Assembly: GCF_001039355.2 (NCBI RefSeq)
Contig: NW_019775558.1
Coordinates: forward strand, 124,001 to 188,000
From: Lingula anatina
Taxonomy: Eukaryota; Brachiopoda; Lingulata; Lingulida; Lingulidae
Direction of reading: 5' to 3'
DNA: 64,000 nt
In this document: positions 33,979 to 49,400 of the stretch, piece by piece
Position numbering within the stretch: the first letter of the stretch is position 1
How the letters are laid out: every line of letters starts with the position of its first letter
Program-made: the position numbers and the translations under genes
The notes under the pieces: model-generated
What the model was told of the DNA's origin: nothing
What the model saw: the letters and a program-made list of their open reading frames with translations, nothing else
Databases searched by the model: none

Positions 33979-35755
33979 TTGTAAGTGTACGTGTCCTGTG
34001 TTAAAATTTTTCTCATCATGGGTTACATTATTTTCAAATGTTGTATTATGTACTCACATTTTATATTTGTCAAACATTCCATTTTTGAATGAACAAATCT
34101 GTCACTCAATACTTAATAAAAGAATCATCATTTTAATAGTTACATATAAAGCTACAGAACCATATGTGACTGTCATATACTGTGACCACTTTAACAAATG
34201 TGTGTATAACAAAATAGTGTTGACTAGAAAGATGCTCCTCCTGAACCATGCACATTACATACTATATACAAGATAAACAGATCTCTTTGATTTGTTTTGG
34301 AATCCTGATCAAACTTATACTCAACATACATCTTCAAAGTCCATACTACTTTTTGCTCAGCTAAATATGTGAGGTAACTTAAAATTTTCAGAGACGGCTT
34401 GATAATGATCACTATATTGCACCCACTTTCAACGCCAATGGCAGATTTCTTGTCTATGGTTTATGTAGATAATTAGTGTCATTTAAGTCAAAATTTAACC
34501 TAGCTTGTATAAAAAAATAAGATAATACCACATGTAAGGGTAATAACCAAAATTTGAACTAGAACTACATGTATAAACTTTAAGGAACTGGCAGGCTACA
34601 AACCAAGGCATTCTACCCTAATGGTCCAAATATTGGAAAAATTATACGATGGACATCTCTCAAAAATACTACAAACAGAGACATGACATGAAGAAATCTG
34701 TGGTGGAATCAATTCACCAGTTTAGCTTTTATAATCAGATAGTGGGACGAGTCATCATGGTGCAGTCATCTCCAAATGTGTCCTTTCTTGTACATCGACC
34801 CCATCTACTGAGTACTGGTTTGCTCACTTGGACTGGGGACCATGCACTCATCATTTTGCATAAAACAAAAAAGAGCTTCTTATTTACTGCACATTACCCA
34901 GCTACTTATCTTAAAAAAGATTGATTAGAGGTAGGCCAACTGAAAATATTGTTCAAAGGCAAATTTGTCAGCTTTTGATACTTTTTTAATCTAAGTAGAT
35001 CAGCAACAACTGGGCAGGGGGCTCATGTACTGAGTATAGTTTGGAGGTTGGTGAAGGAGGAGGGGGGGGGGCAGATAAAAAAAAACATAGCCTATTTTTT
35101 TCTTCATATCATTTATGTCTCTAGTATTTTTTCATAATATCCACAGATGCTTACAATGTGTCTGTCGGACAATATGAGGTTGAATATATCATCAAACAAA
35201 ATTGGCCTCAACTGCCTAATGAGTACAAAATGGTTATTTCAGCTGTTTTTCAGGGAGTATCTTCAGTCAATATGAATATGCCAGTATCTGGAATCGACAT
35301 CCACTGTGCCCCAACTGCAGGTAAAACAATGAAAAACAATGCTTCTGTATATACAATTTATATATAGAGAGAGTATCCTTCGATTGCGATCCAATAACCT
35401 GGTATAAAACTCAACCTAAATGTATTTGCAAACTGGATGGCAATTATATCATCTTTGCAACCTGTGACTTCAGCTTAAAGACTTCCAGTCATGATGTCCC
35501 ACACACAGATAGTCTGATGTTGGTGCTGTTACACTGTATGACATACTGTAGTATGCATTTAAAAAGATGACTTTCATTCAAAATGCACTGTAAGTACCAT
35601 CTTGGCAATGCTTACAGCCACCTCAACACAGACTGATCTCAATTTTCTGAAAATCTGCTGTGAAGCAAACCTGGAGGAAGTTTTACTCTAAGTAGAGGGA
35701 GACATTAGTTTGATATAATGTAAGCCACATCTACAGGAATGATCGAGCCTTCGTT
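33979..35755 (-). other. Probable SYD-1 3' UTR
   Basis: Non-coding sequence between the SYD-1 stop codon and the candidate polyadenylation signal. It contains a G-run near 35061. No other gene is visible. Confidence 0.4.
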
Positions 35756-36573
35756 TCATTTCTCATCGCCTTGGACACTTCTGCTCGGGGTGGATGGAGA
35801 TTTCTTTTGCTCAGCTGATGATGATGTACTGTGATCACTCTCAGACAAACCCATGGGAAGTCCTTAAATACAAAGACAGAATGGTTTTAACACATATCTT
35901 ATATCGGACACAACATACAGAAAGATAGAGCACTGTTCTGTGCTTTATACTAGTATTAGTATTAGAAGAATCAACTGATAATAACACGAGTACAAATAAT
36001 GCCATGGTATACGTGGCATAATATCATGTCATGTCAAACATAATGCAGGCGCACACAGATATACAGAAAATTACACTGATAGCATACACTATCACCAGTG
36101 TTAAGTTACACAATGTCATGTAGTTTTCTGCGGCTGATAAATGAATGAAGTCTAGAGGGCATATATCACGATAATCAGCGGAGGTGAATTTTTTTCTATT
36201 GATCCTTAACATGGTTTATGGCAAATGTCATATGAAATCCACTACTACATGTTAACCTCAAATCATTAATGTGATGTGTAATAGTCCACAACATATTTGT
36301 ACCACTTCTCTGTAAGCAGATGTGTCACGCATAGGACTTGGGCAATACATCTCACTGCCTGCAAGAACATGTATCCAATAAACCTGGTAAAAATCTACTT
36401 TTTTGACCAAGTTTTTACCATTTTAATAATATTTTTCTAATTACAGTATTTATTTTGATTCCCCAATGGTGAAATAATAAACAACAGGAAACAATGAATT
36501 CTATCAAATATTGTAATATTTGTGAACTTCAAGAAAAAAATCACAGGAACTTAATCTTTTTACAAGATAATCC

Positions 36574-36613
<40 letters not shown>

Positions 36614-39600
36614 CACACTTTATTATGAACTTTTCACCTCACACACACCGGATGTTCCTGTGAAGTTTTCTATGTACAATCTACATTGTATCAACCACCC
36701 GTGGAAGAATTATTGCCAGTCGCACACAGAGTTCCAGACCACATTGAACAAACCATATTCTTCTGTCGCACAGAAACCCCATTTTCAAATGATTCATCAG
36801 AACTTCAAGGACTGCACACTTCCATGATTCAATAGAACTTACTCAAATTTTCTAAATAATTCAAGATGATCCAGCCGCCCACTGTAGCAGAAATCAGACA
36901 TTTTAAATTATTCAAACAAAATTACTCAGGGGCTATTAAAATGATGGAATAGACTTTACCATCTGTAGAATAAATGACAACTGTATAAATCACCAAGATG
37001 ATAGCCAAATTTCTTACTTAAGGTTGTGATCTCTTTTTTTTTTCTACTAATTCTTTCAGCTTATATATATTAGTCTAACATCTGTAAAAGGAACGCCATA
37101 CGATTTAGAATATTTTTTAATCCAACTTATAAAATAATCCAATGGATGATTAATGGCAGAATATAAAATCTGTTGCAAATGGTTGAAATTTGGAAAGGGA
37201 TAACAATTGGTTTCAAGCGTAATTTGGTGCCGTCTTAGATAAAGTCTGGAAATTGGGAAGGAACAATTAGAGTATACAAAAACAGTGTTTACCTTTTGAA
37301 TCAAGACTTTTATTACAGAGAAATGACCCCCTCCCCTCCCACCCTCCAAAAACAGAAAACCATGAAAGAGTCAATTTAAAAAATTTGCAGATAGAATATC
37401 CAAGACACATTCAAAGTAAAATTCAGTTGTGTAGCCCTTTTCAATAGCTGTACTATGCCACGTGAAATGTAATAGTACATGTATAGCTCCTCTGGGGACT
37501 AAGGGAATCCTTGAAACAGGAAATGAGTTTTGTATCCCCAAAACATGTCTATGACATAATTTAAGGATTGGCAAAAACAGGACTTACAGTAACAATGCAT
37601 TTATGAAATATGCATCATTGTACTGTTTAGTCATTTGTGTCAGGTAACAGTGGTTTTGTGAAGGTACTCTTAAAAATTATCCTTTAAATTGCCATTTCAA
37701 ATGATTCAGCAGAATTAACTCTCAGAAAAAATGCCCATCATTCAGTGGCATTTATTCTCAGAAATCACCATGACATCGAAAGAAATTTTCTCCGTGAAAA
37801 TGCCATTTCTGATGATTCAGAGACACAATCAGTGCTGAGTGCAGATATTGGACTTCACACTGTTATTGAATGCAATAATGCACCTGACTCATATGCAGCT
37901 TCCACGACAATGTAGATATGTAATGATGGAGGCACTTACTGGAGCATCTTATCAGCCGTAGTAGATCTAATATATTTTACTGATTCTTGTTTCCAAACAT
38001 ATTAACTGCATGTGTTAATGTTGTTTCATATGGCAGAGATAGATAATGAAAATCACAGGATCACAATTCAAACAATGGGTTTGGATTATAATATCTCATC
38101 TAATACGGTTCAATGTACATTCTGAAAAGTGCACCTCCTGTTTTGACATACAGAGCAATAATGTACAATAGCTAATAAAACTAATATGTAATGAAAAGAT
38201 AATTACATACAGTCCTTTCTGTATCTCAATCAATTAAGTTGTTCAAATCTTACTCTGGGACAATTTTATACGATAATAATAATAATAATGATGATAATAA
38301 TTTATCAATTAATAATAATAATAATAATAAATGAAGTAATCAATAAAGGGTGAGTGGTTTATGGAAAAGTAAAAGAATACTTTGCAAGAGGTTCAATTAG
38401 TTAATCTTTGGGTTGAACTGACTAGACACTGTTCTCAAGGGACAAATGGTGAGCCAACTAATTACCAGACAAAAATAACATTTGGAGAAAATCCAATTAT
38501 GAAGAAACAAGCTTAAAACATTAATTGCTGAATAAGATAAAAGTCAGCTGAAAAATGATAATTGCCAATAAATCCTAAATAAAATTTTCAGAAAATTTTA
38601 TGTATTATCAAAAAACATTTTCTTTGGCATAAATTTGTTGTAACCATTAAAAGTATTTTTGTTTATAAGCATGGGTGCCATTTTGGTAGGAAGGTCCAGT
38701 AGTTCAAACATTAATTATAAGAAAATGATAAAAAATATTTTTTTCTGAATTTTCAAACTTGAAATTAAAAAAAAAATTAAATTGTTCAGAAGCCTCACTG
38801 ATTTGACATTCCATGGTCTGAGGCTCAGTTTCCTGACTATGATCTGCCTGCTCTTTAGTGCAACAGTAATTTTAAAAGAAGTTTTGTTTTAACAATCTTG
38901 GGGGTGAGAACGGTTCTTATACCCTCTATTTTCCTGCTGGCAATTGTTATTGAATTTTCTGACCTCAAAAAACTGACATGAAAATCTAAATACCAAAGAG
39001 CCTTCAGACCAATGAACCAGTACATTCTGTGCTAATGGACCTTCAGCCTAATTAACCTACAAATTACATAGCAAGACACACCCAATAATTATCATTAGGT
39101 ATGGGCTCGAGTCTGCGGTTTTAAAAAACAAGACATTGTGAAAAAACTTGATACACTGTAATACCACAAGGAAGTCAATAAAATATGGCAATTAAGGCCC
39201 AAACAAAGGTTATTGACATCATCTTTGACTTTTGAAGAATTATCACCATAATGAGTAGTCTCTAATACAGAATCAATGACATTTCCATAGCCTCATGGGT
39301 ACAAATAGTTCATAAATGACATTTCATAAGGGGGTGCATTACTTTAACATATATACATACCTAGAGAGGTTATCTGACCCTGGCAATATGCACTTTATTT
39401 ATTTTATTTTTATTTATTTATTTACTTACTTTTTTTTTTTAAATTTAATTTTTTTGTTTTGCTTTGTTTTGTTTGGGGGAGGGGGTTGAAATGCCAATAC
39501 TTGTTTGAAGTGTGTAAGTTAAATTACTCAAATAATGCACTGGGACCCTCACAAGATATATGCCTTGAAAACCTATAGCTGGCACTCGAGGCGTTCTGGC

Positions 39601-42600
39601 CTATTTTGCTCAGGGTGACAGAGTATTATCTCACACATAACCGCAGACAATTAAATATATATAACATATTACCCTGGGCTTCAGATCTAGGGTCTCCCAG
39701 CTTCTATCTTAAGTCTCCAATATGTGCATGTTTACTGGTCTGACAGATGCACATATACTTAGTAAATGGGCATTTGCACATGAACCTTTATATACCTACA
39801 GAACATATTTTTTTAATACAGAAGTGCCTCAAACTTATGTATTATTAGGTTACCAAGTTTATGCCGTAAAAAAACAGGAAACAAACTATCAAATACAGTC
39901 AAGACGATGCAATGAAACAGATAACAGAACAGCAGACAAATCCTATTATAACACCTAACAAGAAATCCATAAACTGTGCGGGACACATTATCAACAGTTA
40001 TATCAGATATAATGGAAGCATTAACCTTGATGGTCTAATTTTTAATTAATGCTGAAATCTGTTCTGATGAATAGTATTTAAATACAATGGTCTTATTGCA
40101 TGCATGTATGCATGTGCACGAACACACACAAACACGTGCACTTGCACACAAAGTATTTATTTTCTAGCTGTTGGCTGGTATATATAGAAAACTTAACAAT
40201 TAACTGTCCATGATTTGTCAAACAAAGCCAGCAATGCAAAAGGTCTATGACATCTACCCACCAGTGTTCACCATATGTTTGGAGGTTGTCTTCTGAGCTA
40301 TATTTAACTAAATCATTCAACTCAAGGTTAATCTGTCCAGGTCTATTTCCCTAGAGTTTCATCAAAAAGCCATTAGCTTATAAAGTCCAGTAAATATTGG
40401 AAGTGAAACTTGGGAGTGCAGAATTAGTGTAGACTAACACCACACATTGGATACCACATTGGATACTCCTTAAGATATACTTAGAGCAATCAAACAAACA
40501 TCAGTTTATATTTTATCAAGTGAAGGCAAAACATTGATTAGGAACAACTTCATGTAATTATGACTGACAAGTAAAAGGAAGTGGAGAAAAATGTGACAAG
40601 GCTACACCTTTTATAAATGTCAACATGTCTTTTTACTTTGAAGGGTTTCTGTGCACATTTAAAGTTAATATGTAAGTTTTTTTGGTCCATGTACAGTAGC
40701 ATGGAAGTTATCGGCCATAAAATATTGAAGCTATAATTGATGGCATCAAAGGATATTTTGACTTACAAGTATTTATTATCTTAACATAGAACATTTATTA
40801 TGGTTACCTTCGTAACAAAATCTATAAGGTAATGGGGAAAGGAAACCCTGACCCATCAAACACAATGCCCATTTATATCAGTCACAGGTTTTTCTCTAAA
40901 TAAAAATAATTAGAGCATTTTATTTTTATTTGTTTATTTATTTTTTTGCTCTATTTTACCCTTATTTAGTATTCTTTGGGCTTATAAGTCACTTGCATGC
41001 ATGTTAATCCATTGTCTTAATTACCAAAGGATTAATGGCCTGTTTAAATTACAAAGTCTTATATCCAGGTAAATACTCGATTAATATTATGTAATCTTGT
41101 TCAACCATAAAGGGTTTATGTGCCTATTCCGTACTATGTCACATCTCTTCAACCCCCCCCCCCCCCACACACACACCTAGTGATAAAAAACCTATTTATA
41201 TTCCCATTCAATACCCATGAAATCACTCTTCCCCTATTAATTAACTATGACCTTCAGTAATGTCATATTCAGGGTAACATCAAAACTGGGGATGGGAATA
41301 TTCATAGCAGAATACAAACACCTAACTAGCTGGGCTTTTAAGTTCTTAAGAGATGTGTTAACTCAGGCAAAGTAAAACTCTGAAAAAAATATGAAGCTCC
41401 TTATCTAAAGAAAATGGTCAAAGATTGTAAAGCAAAGATGGCAGTCAGTCCAGAAGTAGGCAATATGAGTGAAAAAGAGTTCACCTGTGTTCAAGTGTCA
41501 ACTCTCTTTGATGAATGATTTCTATGAAATCCTGAAGAAATGATTAATTAACCTTTCACACACAGCATAGAATTCTAAGTAAAGTGTCCTTTTTTACAGC
41601 CAAAAAAACCGACTGGAATAATTCAAAATGTTCTCAACAAGTCATCAGATTGCATAACATAGGATTCCATATTCTACATGTGTCTCAAGGCAACTTCATA
41701 ACCTTAAAATTACAGGCTTTTTTTCGGCTAAATCTCCATTCCAAATACACAGCACTGTAAAGGCAACTTACAGTACTTAGCTGTTTGTTCACCATGGTTT
41801 TTATGTAATCAGGCCCTGAGTTGTACATGTAAGCTAGTACCAGTTAGATACTTTGCCATCCACACCACACAGTCCCTATTTTCCACACACACACACATAC
41901 ACAGACAGATAAGACATCAAATATTAATAATACAATCTAACAGATGAAGCATAAAGTACTAATACATATGGCAGGCTGGCAAGCCATATAGCACCTACCA
42001 CAAATTTCAAACACTGTTAGGGGCAGACAACATGCAATTGAGCCAACAAACTACTGGCCATATAGTAAAGTACTTCCTTTTTAAGCAGACAATTGAATGC
42101 GAGAATAATTAAATTCTTAGTGTTATTACATCAACTGGCAAAAGAAAGTACATCAACAATTTTGAAACAGAAATGGATAAAAACTATATGTCAAACAGTC
42201 TACATCATTTAAACCTGGTACTTGATTTTCAGTCAAACTATAAATTTATGATTAAGTACCTCATTAGTAGTTTTTGAAAGAGGATCCACCCACTTGGAAA
42301 TACATGTATTTTTAAATGTTACTACTTGAAGCACTCATACACACATTTTTTTACAAATAGATGCAAAAAATATCAGCACTGTCCATGGATTATTCTATTT
42401 CTGGTTTATCCATTTATCTATTTCGATTACTTGTTCAAGGCAAAGATCTGAACATCATCTATGATTCATATCTGTAATTTCCATCACGGAAGAGAGTCAA
42501 CACTAACTTTTTTCAGGATTATGACAATGCCTTGTTCTGCACTCTAAGGATGACAGGTGGAAAGTGACAGATGACACTTATCCCAGCACTACCAGGCCAC

Positions 42601-43416
42601 ACCTCCCAAGGGACTGGCTTAATGCCTCACCATTAGTCTTAGGACGTTTTTCACAAAAGACTTATTTACATCAGTTCTGATTCAATTAAAAAGTGGTTCG
42701 GTGTCCTCGTATTAGAAATTGCAAAGCTGCCAGCTCTTTATGCGTGTAGACATTTTTTTGATGGATTTTCATTTCAGTTGTTATTCTGTTGGTAATTATA
42801 CGATAAACAAATGATCAACACACCTATTTTGCCTATTAGCTATGCCCATTAACTATAGGCCAAAAGTATTAACTGTTTTCAATGTAATTTACAAGGCTCA
42901 GAGTCTGTAGTCAGTTTTGACTTTAGTTGCATGTAGAAAGATGATTAAAATTGGTGAAAGTGCTTGTTTGGGAAGTTAAGAAAATTGCTTAACATGTACA
43001 TATCATCAGAACATAAGTATTTAATCTTGATATGTGAAATTTCCTATAAAAGTGCTTATGTACTAATCTGGCCTTACAAAGAACCAGAACGTTAACCCAA
43101 CTAAAATAAGTCTCATGTGGTCACCTCCGTAGAGTGTGATATCATGCAGATACACATTGATTCAACTATCCTATAGCAAAGAAGAAGACAATATAGAAGC
43201 AATATGTCTATGTGGAAAAAGAAAGGAAGGTCAGATAATGGACAATCAATGAATAAAAACAGCCCTGAGTGATGGAGTTATGAAGAAATCAATGAGACAA
43301 GGTTATTTAAGATTATTCTATTTTCTTATCATGTTCTGGCTTCACTTTGGTGGCATTGCATTGAATCCATTACTTCCTGTGTCAAGACACCAGATAAAAA
43401 CCCAGTGTACAATTAA

Positions 43417-43474
<58 letters not shown>

Positions 43475-46400
43475 TACAACCCACAGAAGACTTATTCCAA
43501 AATCAAATTTAAATATTTTTGTTTTTGTTTTGAATGAAGGATTTTTACTTACATTCATTTCATATAGCTTACATGAATGGTGAGGATATGTGTCTTAATT
43601 TGAGACAATTTGAAATTATCTTAAAACCAAATATACTGAAAAGTGTTCAAAGGCATTGATAAATAAACTGAACAGTTTCTAAGAACAGTTAAGACAAGAT
43701 GTGAAGACAGAGATGACCTTTTGTTTATGAGACCACACACTATTATGGGATCAGGTGCAGCTACAGGTAATATAGTATTACATGCAGAGCACACCCACCA
43801 GTAATCTGCCCACTGGTGTGCTCATTTTCATAAAATCAAACCTCTGTCCACGGCAAAGCACGCAATATTGACTTTTATCATTTCAAGAAATGTGATTTCA
43901 TTTCGAGAGGTATTCCAGGTGATTTATTGATTCATTTCTACTGCCCTAACACCAAACAGATCTTTTCTAATTTTCAAACTTTTTATGCATTTCTTGTGAT
44001 TAAGTCATCATGCAACAAATCAATGATAGATAGTTAGTAATAAAATTGCAATTGCAAGTTGAAAACTGTTAAAAGGGTGGTCCATGGTACAAACCTGCTT
44101 CAAACCACCCCAACCTGTGTAAACCAATTACCTCTTTCCTGTGGCCAAATGTCCAGTAAATACTGGACCACCTGGATGTGCTTCTTGAAGTCCATTGCTG
44201 CACTGACGTTGAGGATGCTGCCCGGAGATGGACAAAGCAGGACAGGTCCAAAACACACAGCAAGGTTGTGGGTGGTCATCTTGTTGATGTCACTCCGTTT
44301 GGCCACTCTGTTCAGATGGTCAAGAAGCATCACCATGGTATCCTGGCAAAATGAATTTGAAATTCTGAGAATAAAATCTCATTCTCATAAAAATCAAACC
44401 CATCAGCATGACTGAGTTTGATAAAAAAATTATGATTTATATAATATCATTGAAGGCTGTATTGAATTGTCTATTTATCAACAATAAGAAGTGTGGTCTT
44501 AGAGTGACATGTTACTGCTTTTTCTCAATACAATGCAATGTTGGTAATATATTCATTCAGGAAAAAACTATATTCTAATCAATGTCATCTAAAAAGAATG
44601 TTACCATTATCTTCTTATCATGAATCAATCCAAATAGCATGTTAATAGCACTTAATGTTGTTGCAGCTCAAAAATCTTATGATCATTAGTTTTCAGCAAT
44701 TGAACTGTTGGATAAAAATATAACAAGTGTAAATGAGAATGGCGGCAACTTGTAATCAAGGTCAGGTTGCATGTTATCCTTTATTCAACTGAACAATGGA
44801 AACTCAGGGTGATGGTAAAAAGTTCATGGTTCTGTGATTTTTCACCCAATCTTAAATCACTGAACTAAAAGATCAGGTTTGCTTTAGCCTAATAGCCCAC
44901 TGGTATAGTGGATTTCATTTCTTGCAAGCTAAATTAATTTCTTGAAAATCATCAGCCTAGATCAGTGCACAGTTTATTGGTTACTGCCCTGAAAGAAAAG
45001 TACTGACAGCTTGCACTTTAATAATATAGCCTTTAAACTGAGTTAATTTTTCTAATGAAAAATGTATGCTCAGTACTTGTGCATATCATTGGGTAATTTA
45101 ATTTAACTATTTAACTATTAATTTTGATGGAATATCCCCCACTCAACAAAATATTGTAATAATAATAAAAAAAGTGCACACACTTATCATGATAATGACC
45201 TCTTAAAAAATTGTTACAATCTTCAATATTTCCCTGCACAAATATCTACTTATTTACATGGCGAGGTTTTCTTTTAGAAAATTTATTTCCATAGTGTTTT
45301 TCTTAAATGTTTCATTGCAATTTTCATTTCAAAAACACCTCCACCATACCTGTTAGATTGTGATAGTGCAAAAATAAACAAGCAAATTCAGGCAAAGGTA
45401 CAAAAAGCATCAAAAACAGCCATTCTTCCAAATGATTATTTTAGGAACAAGCAAATGAATCAAAGTGGAATTTTCCCCTGGGGTTTGTGCTCTGACCACT
45501 AGAGACTCAATTGAACTCAGCAGCTTATGCCTGATAAACATGGCCATTACATTTAACCCAATGGCAATGGGCTTAACCATCTGTATTTCACATCTTTTCC
45601 AGTAGTTTTTGAGTTGATTGCATTGTTCCAATTTTTAAGGCTTATAGTACTTTTTGTACATGAGCAAGCTTAGGGACACTGAAAATATTACATTAAAAGT
45701 TGCTTTGACAAACTCTGTCACAGAATTTGACCTTAGAGACCTACAGACATTTTGAAGGCATCCCAGTCTATGTAACATAGAGACATGTTCACTAAGAAAT
45801 CTGTTCAAAAATACAATGACACACAGCAAATATTTTTCTTCATCTTCGAAAAAGTCCATCCTGAATCAAGGCACATGCTTTTTTATACTGGAAAATGGTT
45901 TCATGTGTTTTATACAGTGTGCAATAACAAAAAGGTTTTGTTTATAACACTATGTATAAAAGATTGTTCAACCTAATTGATTTGATTATGAATGATGCTC
46001 CAATATTCTAAGGTTGGTCCTTGACATTGTTATATTGGAAGTGGGCTGGCTGCATTATTACAATGTGTGGTATATATGAAAAAGATGTTGGCCATTTCAG
46101 GAAATACAGATCAGCTTAAATATTGAGGTTTATTGCATGCTTTACTTAATCATGTTTGGAAGACATCTTTAAATTATGAATTTATGGTTCAGATCATTAG
46201 CATGGTTTGAAACACCCTGGTTCTCTTAACTTCTGAGAACATGCCCTAAGATATTCAAAATTACAAATATGCATTCACCAAACACTGGAACTTGCTTTGT
46301 AATTAACATTGATCAAACGCTGTGACCTTGACAAGAAATCTTTCACAAGAAACTGACCCTGATTAGCTGGCCACAGTCCTCATTTCTTGTTACGGGATGA

Positions 46401-49400
46401 TTGAGCACATTCACTAATGCTCAAAATTATAAGTTATGAAGACAATGCTATTTGCTGGCACAATACAGGAGCAGGATCTTAAATCATAAAAATCACCCTA
46501 ATGCTTTTATATCACTGGCAAGAACTGTTCTCCAATGTACATACAATATTCACCATCGTTACTACTATTACCTGATTTGGTTTTGGAAGACATTCTAATA
46601 TACTGAGCATGAGTTTGGCATTGCCCTCTGGATCTCCTGGCATCTGGACACACAGGGCATCCACCAGCATATTGTACAAAGCATTGGTGAACAAAGGCTC
46701 TGGGAGCTCTCGGAGGTAGTCCTTTAGAAGACCTATAGAAAACAAATTGTAGAATATATACATCTAAGAATTTTCAATTACCTATGTTTTATATGGCATA
46801 TATTGTATAACAGTATGTTTTTTCTTCTTAGAGTAGTTAGAAAGCCTAAAAATATAAAAAACATCCTTGTGCTTAATAACTTATATTATTATTATTATTG
46901 TTGCACTTTTTGAAATATATTTTATTGAAACTTGATAGAATTCATTCATTTATTAATATTAGAATTATTTTATTTCTATTATTTCTGTAAAAAAAATCTA
47001 ATATGCAATTTAACCAACATTTAGCTGCACCAACATGTAAAACAGGCAGTATAGATGCTTTGTACAGCAGCTTTTCTAATGTGCTTAAGAACTGTCATTA
47101 ACATTAAGGTTATTGGAACAGAAATTGGAAACAAGTAATTTCACTAGGCTTAGAAATTAAGCCGCAAGACATATGATGTTGTAGTCCTTGTTTCTCACAC
47201 CAATGTACGGTTATAGCCAAATGCTCTCGTCAGAAAATCAAATTTAAAAATCACTTATTGCTCTCTAAAAATACATCTGATGGTGGAGCAAAATGGAGGG
47301 CATTTGATTCATGGTCCGTGCAGCCAGGTTTTCTGGAAAACAATTTCTTGGAGACTGGTTGCAAATTGTCTGATTTCTCTTTTTGGCTTTCAATTAATCT
47401 TGTAATGGCTTTTTTACATGTAGGATGGCTACATATGGACCATGGCAAACTGGATGGCAGACAGGAGATGAGAACATTGCAGGTTTAACAGGCAGATAAT
47501 CAAGTTGTATGATATGTTATACCAAAAATGATACATGTACTGGTCAACATTTCTTCACAGTAACCACAGTTTCCAATTCATCACCGATGACCAAAAAGTG
47601 TTGCTAGCCATTTTCATAAATTTGTCCAGGTGAATTTATGGCAACTTTTATTTGGGTCTTTTCATTGTGACTAACTGGGGTAGGTTAAAATAAGAATGAT
47701 CCAGGTAAAAGTTGAAAACTGTCATTTGGAATATTTTTGAATTTGTCTATAGGAGTCACTGTCTACACCATTTGCTTTACGTTTTCTGTTCCCTGCACTA
47801 CAATACAGGGCTTGTTTACAAGGTGTGACAATGAATACAAACATACTATCAGCAGTTTTTTTTTATTTTAGTACAATGTGATATCTTGAACAAATGTGCA
47901 CTTGTTAAAATTCATATTATCACTGTGTGACAGTTGTAACATGGAATACAATAGCACATATAAATAGCTTTTGCACTTTTTCGTTAGTTTTTCCAAAATT
48001 TGCCTGCCACAAGAGACTTCATGTGTTAGACTGTATCATTCAGTATGAAAAATTATTTACTTTATTAGCTCTTATGTTGTGTAATACAGAAGGCAAATTC
48101 TGTGTCTTGTACATGTACGCCTGACCTTTCAAACATCACATTCCGCTGTAAAAAGTATATATCAAATGTCTATACCCATACCCGTAGCCAAAGATTAAAA
48201 AAACGGGGGGGAGGGTCTTTTTCTGAAAGAGGACCTTTTACCATGAAACTGCTTAGATCAAATTTTGCCCAGAGCAGACCTTTTACTGGTAAAAAACCCT
48301 TGAATCTCCCTAGCTATGGCCCTGATACCATTAACCTCCATCTAAAAAAAATTCAAACACCTACCTGTAACTACATGAATATCCATCACATTATCAGGTG
48401 ACAAATCTACCAAAAAAGGATTTTTCTCAAACTCCTCCCGAAGCTCTCCCTTCCGCCTAGCAGACCCGCACACCCTGTAGGTCCCAACAGTCTCCAGGCC
48501 CCTGCGGTCAATCTCCTCGATACATTTATGTACAATAATGGGCACCCTGAGTCCCGACTTCTCTCTACGGATCACAGACTCTAATGTAGCACCAAATAAA
48601 GCATTTCTGTGTATGGAAGGCGTGCGCTGCAGGGTGACCGCTGCTTCTTTGTACGACAATTCTAAATAAATCAAACCTTTGGGTTCCATTTTTAGGGCAA
48701 GTTTGCAAGTTGGGGCTCTTATTTTGTGCAAAAAATTGACTAGATTAATGGTGCCGGTGAAGCACAATTTGTGGCGGGACATGGGATCCCAATTGTACAC
48801 AAGGCACGACAATTCCCAGGCATCTTCTAGGTCAATTTCAAACATCTCGTCCCAGTCAAAATTGATAGCACCTGTTCTAATCATTGTGCGGGCTTTATTC
48901 ATCCTGTCGATTTCTAAAACACAGTACAAGTCTCTTAGGGCGGCCTTTGAAGACTTTAAACCATGCCCGCAGTATATGTGTATACTTAATAAGCCATCCA
49001 AGCCCACACAAGTCCGAGGCGAAAGTCTCATTTGTTTTCTTTCAACCTCTGGTCTGTACATCAAAAAATCCTCAATTCTGATTCTTAACGGCTTTCTAGA
49101 AAGCTGTAAATCATGTAGTCTTGAAGATAAGTGCATGGCTCTTGCTCTGTCCATAGTATCACTTACGACAGAGTCCGGGCTGAAATTTTGTTCAGCCATT
49201 TTTGGACCGCCATGTTGTGACACTGTGTGGTATATTGTGGAATACTTCTGCTCCTGCTTGAGGTCAAAGGAATTGTCCAGATTTGGAATCTGGTGAGGCG
49301 AAAGCAGAACGTCGGCAGGCGGTTTTCGTAGGATGATGTGAGGTTGTTGAGTAAATTTGCGATACAACATGGGCGAAAGTGTGGCAGTCCATGACATGTA

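Larger units (their letters stand above)
35863..44131 (-). other. SYD-1 last intron (8.3 kb)
   Basis: AT-rich intron without coding signal, carrying an (AC)n run, two (AAT)n runs and a poly-C/(AC)n run. I saw no nested gene on either strand. Confidence 0.5.

Noticed and set aside
43280-43537. ORF with a poly-isoleucine run
   Set aside because: Translation of an (AAT)n microsatellite.
48679-49296. 205-codon plus-strand open stretch
   Set aside because: Antisense shadow of the SYD-1 C2/RhoGAP exon.
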